Assembly: GCA_003254885.1 (NCBI GenBank)
Contig: QANT01002116.1
Coordinates: 1 to 29,027, forward strand
Length of the DNA stretch: 29,027 bases
Direction: 5' to 3'
Origin: Purshia tridentata
Lineage: Eukaryota; Streptophyta; Magnoliopsida; Rosales; Rosaceae
Shown here one piece after another: positions 9,097 to 20,526 of this stretch. The first letter of the stretch is position 1. Each line of letters starts with the position of its first letter. A model generated the notes under the pieces. The model saw only the letters and a program-made list of their open reading frames with translations. It did no database searches and was not told the origin of the DNA. The translations under genes and the position numbers were made by a program.

Positions 9097-9217
9097 ACAT
9101 ACCCCACCCAAGGATGATGCCATTGTAGTTTTTTGTTATCATTTAGTCAACTTTATCTCATATATATCCTCCCACCACCTTCCCCCATTCCTCTCTGTCG
9201 ACTCCCCTCACACACAC

Positions 9218-9610
9218 ATGGCCCGAGATCATGAGCTCGACCAGCAAACCCAACGCCTCACCGACCCAACTCAGCGGCTGAGCCGCTACCGGATCCCCCT
9301 CCGCCGCCGAAAGCTGCCCATAGTCCGCTTAGGGGGAGGACAGAAGGCGCGGAGGGGGCTTGGGGTGGCAAGGATGTTTAGGAGGATGAGAATGAGGTGG
9401 GTGAAGCTGCAGTACATGTGCATGGTGAAGAAGCTGAAAGAGTCGTACAGGAAGATGGTGAAGGAGCTGGAGGAGGCCGGCGCGAGCCTCGAGACCTTCC
9501 ACCAGCGGCTCTTCTTGGAGTCCTCCTTCGCCATGCCAATGGGAGTCTCCATCTCCAGCTACCCCTCTCTTGCTGGATCCGATCGGCCCAGAAGTACCCT
9601 TTTTATGTAA
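9218..9610 (+). CDS. Small basic plant protein, 130 residues, unknown function
   Basis: Complete single-exon frame from the ATG at 9218 (context cacacacaATGG) to TAA at 9608-9610. It is clearly richer in G+C than its AT-rich neighbours, which supports real coding. The N-terminal third is hydrophilic with an RRRKLPIVRLGG stretch at about residues 30-41. The middle is strongly basic (ARMFRRMRMRWVKLQ, about 51-65), followed by a probable amphipathic or coiled-coil helix (about 66-98, with CMVKKLKESYRKMVKELEEA). The C-terminal part holds a QRLFLESSFAMPMG segment. There is no signal peptide or transmembrane segment. The pattern resembles small uncharacterised proteins I recall in other dicots, with a conserved RLGG motif and a C-terminal 'SFA.P' motif, but I do not know a function. 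The basic helix could suit nucleic-acid or membrane-surface binding; that is inference. A strong TATA box lies upstream. Overlapping frames on both strands are shadows. Confidence 0.75.
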   Translation: MARDHELDQQTQRLTDPTQRLSRYRIPLRRRKLPIVRLGGGQKARRGLGVARMFRRMRMRWVKLQYMCMVKKLKESYRKMVKELEEAGASLETFHQRLFLESSFAMPMGVSISSYPSLAGSDRPRSTLFM

Positions 9611-12600
9611 ACAAACTACAAACTATATATATTCTCTTTATTAATTACTCAATTTTAATAAGTTTTTCTTTTGTTTTTCAGATTAAGAAAGATAATTAAA
9701 TCTGATACTACCGTTTTTGTTGTATTTTATTATTTTTGGATGAATATATCTGTAATGTGAAAGAAAATGTACGATATGTTTCCTAGCGATCGATATGCAG
9801 ATGCATAGTTTAATCAATGTATTTGCTCTGCAATTTCTTGATTTGCCTTTTCTTTTTCTTCAACGCGATTTCTTAATTTGCAACCAAACAGAATCTGACA
9901 GTAATACAATTAACATGCCAGATTATCATTTCTTTCGTCTCTAATAAAAATCCTCCTAAAAAAAAGATGATTTTGCAGAAAACAAGTTAGCTTTCCTGCA
10001 GAAAACTGAAAAGGGTCAGAATTTAGGGGGTGCATAAAGTTGGCATTTTAGTTACAAGCTCATTCAAAAGAGTTTAGAGGTTTTTTTTTTTTTTTTGGGT
10101 GAACTTATTTTATAAGTATATAATGTTGTCATTACTAATTAATAAAAGTTAAATTTAATAGGGCAGGGGTGCTTAAATGCATGAAGTAACTGCTTTTATA
10201 AATGCATCAAGCACCTCGGGAGCTGCGAGCGCTGACTGGTTTGGGAATCAACAAAATTAAGCAAATATATTATTATTAAGTATGAACTAATTGTACATTA
10301 ATTAGTTTTCATCTACTTGATCATGCATGCTTAGCATTAAATTAGTATATATATGTATGTAGTATATATGTACTACGGATGCGGACCTCTATATCCAAAG
10401 GTTTTGCTTGGTCTACCTCTTAATTTTTTCATTAAGTACTGCTCCATTTCATTGAATTTTTCATGCTTAAATTTGTTTTGAGTATTGGTAGAAGATGTTA
10501 GATAAGGACCACATTTAAATAATTAAATGAAATTGGATTATATAAATATGGGTATGGAGCATTATTGAGTGTCCATTGCATGGCCTACAGGTGCGAGCTG
10601 ATGTGACACGCAAAGTTGTCACGATCTTCCAACATATGCATATATATACCTATATATGGCTAGCTTTAAGCTGATGGTTGTCTTCTTTCGTGCTACATTT
10701 AAATCATGCAACTTTTAATTTCATTATTTTGTGTACTTACGTACTACATCATGTTTTGGCTAGTAAGATCAGATCAATCCGTAGGACCTATTTTATAATT
10801 ACATAATGACTAGGACAAGGAACTATGTGTTAAAAACACACAAATATAATAATAAAAAAGATTAGTTTAAGATCTTATTAAAAAATTAGGTGTAGAACTA
10901 ATGGTGATAATACCCGGATGTATTTCATGTGAAATCATTATTATACCATATATCACTGGCTTATATATGACTTATCACTGTGCCTGAGTCATGCATGCTA
11001 ATTAATTCACACGAGTACTCCTTAATTATCGGACAACGTTAAATTAATAAGATTAATTTCATGCATCTTAAGATTTAATTAAGATGCCTCTTAAAGATCC
11101 ATCCATTGTATAAGACAAGGTTAGGACTTAGGGGTTAATTAAAACTCTAACTCACTCGGGCATGAATGTACACATATTCATATCTGCTACATATATATAT
11201 ATATATACGTATTAATAAATAAGATCAAATTAAGAAGCTCTAATATTTATGAAATAAGAGGCTCAAACACAATGCGTGAATACATGTCAAAAGATGGACT
11301 GGAGTAATCCCGGCCCACAAACAAAGATACGTCATTAGTGTGAAAGCATACAATTGATTAGCTTATAATTCATTAATTAAGTAAGGGCTTGCTTTCGTTG
11401 CTAAATTTCTTATATAACCGATAATGACTTGGTAAACATATATATTAATTTGTGTTTGAATATTGCATGTGAATTATTCAAGAACTGATAACATTCTTTA
11501 CAGAATGGGATGACAGTAGGGTAGATAAATATATATATATGGTTGTATATAATTGTCCTATTGTCATTTGTCAATTCTGATAATCCCAAATCCAGCTCCA
11601 TCGCTCTCTAAATAAAAATGAGTGATAATCCCTTTTAATCATATTGTAATACCCTATGATATCACCTGAAAATCTGAAATATTCCCAGCCAAATTATTTA
11701 AGACACGGTCAATAAGTTAACCAGTTGACTGATTAGACGGGGCCCACTGGTCACATATATTATTAATAATCTTTTGGGTTGGGCCTAGGCCCAGTTCTAG
11801 CCTTAAAGAATTAGGATCTATCTTTCTATGGACATTGAACTCGGATTCTACATTTCTCATCAATGTTCCAATTAAGCTCGAGTGAGAAATTAAAAAGATT
11901 AAAAAAGAGTTGGGTTTTAAAGTAATTTTTAATAAACGTATCAGCCCATCTTTAAACTGCCCCTCAAAACTTAGTTCATTGCTAGGAAGGTGCTGAAAGT
12001 TATAATTAGCACAGGAAGCTGTGCACATCAAAGGGTCACAAAGTTGCATATGTTCTTTTCACTGCGCCAAAGATTCAAAGCATGCGCGCAGATTATATTG
12101 GGTACCACCACCAGGCATGTCTGCGTGATTTTTCCAAATCACATGTTTTTCATTTAGACCTAGCTAGATATATGTACAGTTACACATATTATATTTTCAG
12201 CTTGTAAATTTAAATTACAGATAATTAAGTTTTTGTTTAAATATAAAGTAGATAAGTTTTGATCTTTTTCTTAACTGTGATGTCCAGAATTGACATATAT
12301 ATATACTGCCAACATATATAAACATGCCGAAATTAATAAAATTCCTCCTGATCTTTCTAATTTGTCATTATAGGATCATGACTTGTTAATGGCCTATATA
12401 TCCCATAAAAGAAAAGTAGCTGATCGATCACTAACTGTGTCATTGGAGGCACTCTAGCTAGCTAGGCCGGTGGGCCGAGGAGGAAGAAGCTAGAGGACAA
12501 TTCATTTTTGTTTTGTTTAATATTCAGACTTCACACTCGTACTTCATGTAGTCTGTGTTGTTTGGATTTTGGCCTCTGATTAATGGACGGTGCTCACATA

Positions 12601-15600
12601 TATATGTATATATGTATATATGGTGTATTGCGTAAGAGAGGGAGTCTTTGATTGTCTGGTCAGCTCAGCCGGTGGGTCAAGATTTGGTGTTTAATTTGGT
12701 AACAGCTTAACCCAATGGGATTATATATCATTATATTCCATGTTTGAGAAATCCAGACCACAGAATTAAAATTCTATACCGGCCACCTACAAAGAATTGT
12801 AGCATATGCATGCATGTGCTTAATTTTTGCAATTAAGTTGCTAGCTACCAACTCCTTGTTTGTTTTTTATTTTTTCCCAATAGGTGTGATTTATGGTGAT
12901 TCCATGTAATGAAAGATTGAGTCATAATTAAACATTTTTTCAGATTATCTTTGAAAAAGTGTTGATTCAATTGCTCATATATAGAATATTGACCTCCTTC
13001 AACATCCCAAAGGAAAGTCTGCTTAGGAGTTAGCTTGGATCAAAGGTCAGGCCTCAAATATTTCAGGCATACGTACGTACCATATATACCAATCATATAT
13101 ATATCCCACAAAAGCAAACAAAGAAACGAATTATCTTTCTTTATTAATGGGCGTAATAATATTAAATGAGTGCATGGTATGAGAGAGCAAAAAAAATCAT
13201 AGTAAACTGGTGAAGGTGGAGTATGGTTTGAGCATATAGGTTGAGATTTGGTACTAGTTTTTTGGATGCATGCAAATATATATACATGTAATTTTACTTT
13301 CTTTGAATATAGGTACCACAAAAGAATTAAGAGTCCATCTAATTCAGAGTACGTAGACAGCAAAAATATATGTACTGATTTTTCTTAATTTTTCAATTAT
13401 TTGTAACGTAGACTTATTCATAGACATATATATATAGTTGTGGAAACTTGATTTTTTCTCTTTTTTTGGTCTCTGCTTAATCTTTGATTACTATAAATTG
13501 ACTAACGAAGAGTCTATGTCTTATATATATGCCTTGTGTATATATTTTAATAGTTCCTTTTCCCTTTTCTGTTTTTGCCTTGTAATTTCTTTTCTTTTGG
13601 TCATAGTCAAACTTCAATATATATATAGAGGAAGCTGTATGTGGTCAATTGCTAGGTATGACACTCAAAGTCTCAATCCCAATGTGTAAATGGAATTGAA
13701 GGTCAACTGCAGAATCCACGGTTTAATTCTATGAAACAATTAACTACCAATTAAGTCGTTTGGTGATCGAGTTGGAGTACCGCATTTGAAGTCTTGAAGA
13801 ATTCAAATTTCTGCATGGCATGATATATACTTGTAAGTCTTCAAGACCAATACATGAGTTAAAGTGAAGTATATTATTCTTCATGTAATTGATATATAAT
13901 ATTATCAGATAGTGCTAACATTCTATTAAACTAGTCATACATGCGCTGCTAAATTATGTGTTCGATCAAACCTTGAAATAGGAAATTAACCATAAGGAAA
14001 AAAAGATGAGTTTTCAATTTTAACCATTCTTAAATGCATGCAAGTCATGATCTACAGAATTCCATATATCTTTATCTTTGTTTGGGTCATAATTAATTAA
14101 GCTCCTGGGGGTGGACTGTGTTCTTGAATAGTCACCAGCTGATGAGATATGTATAGTCCAGATTTGACCCAATTAATTACTAGTTCTGGGTTATTCTTCA
14201 TTGTATTAGTGGCGGTACAACTCTCTGAGATATTATATATTGGTTCCCTCTTCAACTTTTGGACCAATAAATCGCATTTGGTTGGCGTACATATCTAAAC
14301 TATGTAACTAGGATTGAAAATATGGCTTATATACACAAATTGCAGCCACGTATACCTAATTATTTAGAAAATTACGCAACCATTTTCCAATCAAAACACT
14401 TCTAAGTTCTAACCTAGCTAGGAAGATTTTGATTATTATTAATTAAATGACTGGTAAAGGGTTCTGATCAAAATTGGAAATTTGGGTTTGATTAAAATCA
14501 TACTCAATGTCAATTGGGCTACAATTCTGCTTTATATGTATTTTAGTTCATCACAGCTCTTGTGAGAAGCACAAGAGGAAAGTTCATTCTAGCTTGTTGA
14601 GAAATTGAATTTTATTTATAGCTGCCAAACTGGCGGCATGTGAGCTATATATATAAATATATAATTATATATACTGTCCATAAAAAAAAAGCTATATATT
14701 TATGCAGGCAGCTTAAATATATTTTCCTAATAATTTAGTTATTATAAAAGACAGATGAATTGCAGCACGCTATAAATTTGCTATTACTTTAAGCTTTTTC
14801 ATTACAATATGCAACTTTATGCAATCCACTACTTAGATGCACCAACTTTTAGTGGCGACTGACGTGTCCCTCTCCATCTCCATTAATAAGTAATTAAACA
14901 AGTAAGAAGGATTACTTTCAGACGCATATTAGGGGCATCATTAACACTGAGATCATGGCAGTTGCACATGATTCATTAATATAGGTAAAGTCAACTATTT
15001 GTAAAAATTTCCATTTATTAGATAATAATTAAATGGTTAAAGGGTTTTTGAATTGGTTAATTTGTTTTTGCAAAAGAGATATTTACTTCAAAGTTAAGAC
15101 AATTAACAATATTCCTCCTAAATCCTAATATTATATTATGCACATTTGAACTTGGTAAAGTCAGTGGTGGTCAATGTGATAATTGTCAACTATTAATGGT
15201 CATTCTATAACAGACGCAGGGTAGCTAGAGCGGTAGTGTACGTAACACCCATGATACCCATGTTCAACCTGTATTTTGTACAATTAAAAGGGAACATACA
15301 CCAATATCATCTTAATTAAGAAATTCTAATTAAGATTCTTATTTAATTTTTGTTAATTTTTCTATAATTATAGATTACATCCACAGAAAAGTTAACTAGC
15401 TTGGTGGTCCATCATATATATCCCACTTGCCTATCCTTGTTTGAAAATCTCAACCCCTCATTTAATTAAAAATTCAATTCCCAATTAATATTGTGTCTCG
15501 CTAGCTAGCTGCATACCCCCAATAACATTGTTGGATATTATTTATTTACTTTACATGTAATTAAGTAATAAATTTGATTGAGAAAGATATTAAAAACTTA

Positions 15601-15900
15601 AAGAAAAATAAAACACAACAACAAAAGTCTTGACTGTTTGAATGGTAGGTTTGCATGCAGACATTTTTGGACCTGGATCCTCTCCAACTTTTTCCCTTTC
15701 CTTTCCTCTCCTCTGAAAAATCTTTGCCATTGAATCCTTTAAACAATATCTTACGACCTTGTTTTATAGAAAAATCTGTCTGTTTTAGTAATATAAAGTG
15801 GTTTGCAATTTGTTCAAAGACTTCAAAATTTGTCAAATCGACCATAGAGTCATAGACTATAGGCCAGCAAAGTTGATATCTTTTACGAGATTGACCATCA
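9611..15900. other. Long AT-rich intergenic region, no gene recognised
   Basis: About 6.3 kb with no convincing reading frame on either strand; the longest frames (for example 11717-12049 minus, 13040-13363 minus, 15561-15953 minus) show no family features or splice logic. Visible content is AT microsatellites (for example near 11190-11210 and 12596-12620), many taattaat-type tracts, and small hairpins such as gcatctta/taagatgc near 11062-11086. No tRNA, rRNA or recognisable transposon ends were seen. Confidence 0.55.
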
Positions 15901-16015
15901 TGATGAGACTTTTTGATGAACAGGGACACAATTGCCATAATTGTAGAAGACAAGGAGAGACATGTCCTTTCTGAGATTCTCTTCGGCTTACCAAGAGGAC
16001 CAAAACCGCGTCTTT

Positions 16016-16057
16016 ACTCGGAAACTCGAAACTCGGTTTGACTCGGACCCCATACTC
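16016..16057. repeat. Cluster of ACTCG pentamers upstream of the lipoxygenase
   Basis: ACTCG occurs at 16016, 16024, 16031, 16041 and 16053, five times in 42 bases, about 160-200 bases before the TATA box. The fourth overlaps a W-box-type TTGAC core (16039-16043). The spacing is irregular, so this is not a simple tandem repeat. It could be a binding-site cluster. Confidence 0.5.
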
Positions 16058-16162
16058 GTTGAACTCTCCAACTCCAAAGACTAAAAAAATTTGTTTCCGA
16101 AAACAAAAACAAAAAGTAGGTAGTAAAACCCAAGTGTTTTTCACAAGCACAAAATTTTGAAA

Positions 16163-16228
16163 AACGTGTGGACGGTGAGATCCATAACATTCACTTCTCT
16201 TTGTCTACATATCTCCTCTATATATATA
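16163..16228 (+). promoter_or_regulatory. Lipoxygenase core promoter: AACGTG element and TATA box
   Basis: A TATATATATA box at 16219-16228 lies about 190 bases before the start codon. AACGTG at 16163-16168, about 55 bases further upstream, matches the T/G-box bound by MYC2-type bHLH factors in several jasmonate-responsive genes. The predicted leader (about 16250-16418) has no upstream ATG and ends in seven AAG triplets (16398-16418) abutting the start. Jasmonate inducibility is suggested, not shown. Confidence 0.5.
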
Positions 16229-16418
16229 GCAAGAGAGAAAGAAAGATACCAGCTCATCATCATATTCTGCATATACCATCTCTCTCTCACTTCTTCTTGT
16301 ACAACAACAACCATTTCTTTTTCTCTGCCCCAAAGCAAAAGTTTTGCTTTTGATCAATTGGGTTACTTAATCTGAGTGTTTATTTAACAGAGAATTTAAG
16401 AAGAAGAAGAAGAAGAAG

Positions 16419-19400
16419 ATGGCACTAGCTAAACAGATTATGGGCACTTCTTTGATTGACAAAAGAATGTTTTTTGATCACCAAAACCAGTTTTTGTTCA
16501 GACCAAGTTTGGTGCCTTCAGAGAAGAGTGTTAGGAGGATGGTGCATTTGAGGAAGACCAACAAGAGGGGTCAGCCTGTGGCTGCAATCAGTGAGGACTT
16601 GGTCAAGATTGTGCCTTCTTTCTCTTCTGCAGAAAAGCCTGTGAAGTTCAAGGTGAGGGCTGTGGTGACTGTGAGAAACAAGACCAAGGAGGACCTCAAA
16701 GAGGCCATTTCCAAACACTTGGATGCTCTCACTGACAAGATCGGTCGGAATGTTGTTTTGGAGCTTGTCAGCACTGAACTAGACCCAAGTAAGCAGCTTT
16801 CTCTTTCTGGGTACTCTGGTTTTTGTACAATTCAATGATAATTGTGCTAATTTTGTTGTTTGCAATTTTTGTAGGAACTAAGCAACCCAAGAAAAGCAGT
16901 CAAGGGGTGCTCAAGGACTGGTCAAAGAAGTCCAATCTCAAAGCAGAGAGGGTTAATTACACAGCTGAATTTATGGTGGACTCAAATTTTGGTATACCAG
17001 GAGCAATCACAGTGACCAACAAGCATCAAAATGAGTTCTTTTTGGAGGCCATAACCATTGAAGGCTTTGCTTGTGGTCCATTACACTTCCCCTGTAATTC
17101 TTGGATGCAATCCAAGAAAGATCACCCTGAGAAAAGAATTGTCTTCTGCAACAAGGTAATTAAATTAAATTGGACTAAGTTCCATTTTACTTTTCATTCA
17201 TCTTTTGTTCTTGTTCCTTTGCCTATACAGAAAGTCAGACTATAAATTAGTCATTGAAATTTCTGTGAGTGACTAATAAATTGGATATTATATTTTGGTC
17301 TCTAGACTCTACGTCAGAGGGTTGAATGGTTCATGGCAGCCTAACATTTTAAGCAATTAAATGGGGTCTCTTTCTCTTCTTTAATAAATGAATTTTGCTT
17401 AAAATCCAAAGGATTTTTGGTCCGTTTGATCTCTTAATATGCCAGTCATTAATTGGCTTAGGCCATGGGCCCATAAAGTTAAGCCTACCAACTGCCATGA
17501 TACCAAATAACTTTCTTCTTTGGCGGGTTTTAATTTTAATATTTTATTTTATTTTATTTGAGCAGCCATATTTACCAAGCCAGACTCCAGAGGGACTTAA
17601 AGAACTGAGGCAGAAAGAGCTGAAGAATCTTAGGGGTGATGGCACTGGAGTCAGAAAATTATCAGATAGTATATATGACTATGCTTTATACAATGACTTG
17701 GGAAACCCTGACAAGGGAATGGACCTTGCTAGGCCTATAATTGGAGGTGAAAAACTTCCATACACAAGACGATGTCGTACAGGTCGCCTCCCAACTGATA
17801 CCGGTAATTATGCTTACTTAATGTGCTAACTATCTGACATGTTATATCATGTTATCAGATCCTGTAGAGTCATATTTAAATATGTGATTCAAATAATCTG
17901 ATAATATAATACGACAAAGAAGTTTGTAAGTGGCTTAGTCTTGAATATCCATTTGCTTTGTGTGTGGCACAGATATGCTAGCAGAGAGCAGGATTGAAAA
18001 GCCTCTACCAATGTATGTGCCTAGAGATGAACAATTTGAGGAGTCGAAAATGGACACATTCTCTTTTGGTAGGCTGAAGGGAGTACTTCACAACTTGATC
18101 CCTTCCTTAATGTCCACCTTCAAAGCTGACAAAGACTTCCGAGGATTTGCTGACATTGACAGCCTCTACAGTGAAGGCCTCAAATTGGGTTTGCAAGATG
18201 AACTATTAAAGAAGCTACCACTACCAAATATGGTCACCAAATTCCAAGACTACAACCAGGGCATTCTCAAATATGAAACCCCCAAGATTCTTAGTAGTGA
18301 GTTTCATGTTCAACATGGTTTTAATTACCATATATTATATGATATTATAATCCCTCAATGCTCCCACCAAAGAAATAAGCATATAAAAATTATGTAGTGC
18401 GCAATAATAGTAGTGTGTGATTAATTAATTAAAAACCATGAATTAAGTAGTTGATGATTGGACTAAGATTTGATTCCATGTGCAGAGGACAAGTTTAGCT
18501 GGCAGCGAGATGATGAATTTGCCCGGCAAGCAGTGGCAGGGATTAACCCATTAAGCATTGAGAGGCTTAAGGTCTTCCCACCAGTGAGTAACCTTGACCC
18601 TGAGGTCTATGGGCCATTAGACTCTGCACTCAAAGAAGAACACATTACACCTCATCTCTATGGCATGACTGTGCAACAGGTACCCATTACATCACTTGCT
18701 ATTTTAATCTTTTTGGTGTTTTCTCTAGGTGGAAATGTTCTCATGCCATTTTGAATCATTGAGTAAGTTGATTTTTTTTTTGAATGTGCGGTCCAAATTC
18801 ACAATCTGTCCAAAAAACATAACCCTTTTTATTGGACCATATAGTTTGCTCATTTTGGTTCTTCTTATTGTTTGATTTTGCAGGCATTGGATGAGAACAA
18901 GCTTTACATAGTGGACTATCACGACGTTTACCTTCCATTTCTTGAGCGAATTAATGCTCTTGATGGGCGCAAGGCTTATGCTACGCGTACCATTTTTTTC
19001 TTGACACCCACTGGAACTCTCAAGCCCGTTGCCATAGAGCTGAGCCTCCCACCTGCAGGACCAAGTTTACGATCCAAGCGTGTTTTGACTCCTCCGGTCG
19101 ATGCCACCACCACTTGGATGTGGCAGCTCGCCAAGGCCCATGTCTGCTCCAATGACGCCGGAGTCCATCAACTCGTACACCATTGGTATGTTAAACTTGC
19201 CGCTACTTATAATTCTTTATTATTTTACGACATTAGCTAATCATATTAATGTAATAAGTGAAGTGTCAAAATAATTGATGTAACAAGTAAATTTTATTTG
19301 TCACATAATGTGTGGCCAGAAAATGTGATCCCTTGTAATATAATTTTGTTGTTACTTTGTACATGATCTTGTGCTGAATATACGTTGCATTGATTGCAGG

Positions 19401-20526
19401 CTACGTACCCATGCTATCTTGGAACCATTTATATTGGCAGCACATAGACAATTGAGTGCAATGCACCCAATTTACAAGCTCTTGGAACCTCACATGAGAT
19501 ACACCCTGGAGATCAATGCATTGGCCCGGCAGATCCTAATCAACGCCGACGGTGTCATTGAGTCATGCTTCACCCCTGGCCGCTACGCCATGGAAATCAG
19601 TTCTGCTGCCTACAAAGGTTGGCGCTTTGACCACCAAAGCCTTCCAGCAGATCTCGTCCAAAGGTATGTGATTGAGTAACAAATTCTCTCTCTGGTTGAT
19701 ATCACATAAAGTTATGGTACTTGTTCCATGTTCTTTGTCTGAACTTTGGTCGAACACTTTGTAATGCAGAGGAATGGCAGTGCCTGACCCAGCACAACCC
19801 CATGGTGTGAGACTTGTGATGGAAGATTACCCATATGGCAGTGATGGGCTACTAATCTGGGGTGCAATTGAGAACTGGGTTCGGACCTATGTGCACCATT
19901 ACTACCCAGATGCGAGCCTAATTCGAAATGACAGAGAGCTACAAGCTTGGTACTCTGAGTCCATCAACGTAGGCCACGCGGATCTTCGCCATGAAAGCTG
20001 GTGGCCCTCATTGTCCACCCCAGACGACCTTGTCTCAATCCTCAGCACCTTGATTTGGGTAGCATCAGCACAACATGCTGCACTAAACTTTGCTCAGTAC
20101 CCTTATGGAGGGTATGTCCCCAATAGGCCTCCCCTAATGAGAAGGCTAATCCCGGAAGAGAATGACCCTGAGTATGCAAATTTCATAGCCGACCCACAAA
20201 AGTACTTCCTCTCAGCATTGCCGAGTGTCCTACAAGCCATAAAGTACATGGCTGTGGTGGACATACTGTCTACGCATTCGCCGGACGAGGAGTACCTTGG
20301 GGAGAGGCAACAGCCGTCTACTTGGTCTGGTGATGCTGTTATTGTTGAGGCGTTTTACAAGTTCTCTGCTGAGATTATGGAAATTGAGAAGGAGATTGAT
20401 AGGAGGAATTGTGATCCAAAGCTTAAGCATAGGTGTGGGGCTGGGGTGCTGCCTTATGAGCTACTTGCTCCAACTTCTGAGCCTGGGATTACATGTAGAG
20501 GTGTGCCTAATAGTGTTTCAATATGA
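16419..20526 (+). CDS. LOX2: Chloroplast 13-lipoxygenase (type 2, LOX2-like)
   Basis: Oxidises linolenic and linoleic acid to 13(S)-hydroperoxides in plastids, the entry step for jasmonates and C6 volatiles. Eight exons: 16419-16788, 16875-17155, 17566-17803, 17973-18296, 18486-18679, 18884-19185, 19400-19663, 19770-20526; all introns are GT-AG and phases agree, giving 909 residues, the usual length for type-2 enzymes. Residues 1 to about 55 are rich in basic and hydroxylated residues, fitting a transit peptide (possible cleavage near VAAISED). PLAT/LH2 domain about 77-215; catalytic domain about 225-909. Iron ligands are all present: His569, His574, His760, Asn764 and the terminal Ile909. 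Cys626-Phe627 occupies the regiospecificity pair, where a bulky Phe favours 13-position attack; Ala612 at the Coffa site favours S stereochemistry. No lesions seen. A 9-lipoxygenase is unlikely. The symbol denotes subfamily, not a proven orthologue. Confidence 0.95.

Noticed and set aside
9286..9699. Other frames overlapping the small basic gene
   Set aside because: They are shadows created by the G+C-rich coding region; the 9218 frame has the better start context and coherent composition.
11717..12049. A 110-residue minus-strand frame
   Set aside because: No family features, AT-rich, no leader or splice signals that make sense.
15561..16150. Minus-strand frames upstream of the lipoxygenase
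   Set aside because: They overlap the promoter and have no recognisable domain.
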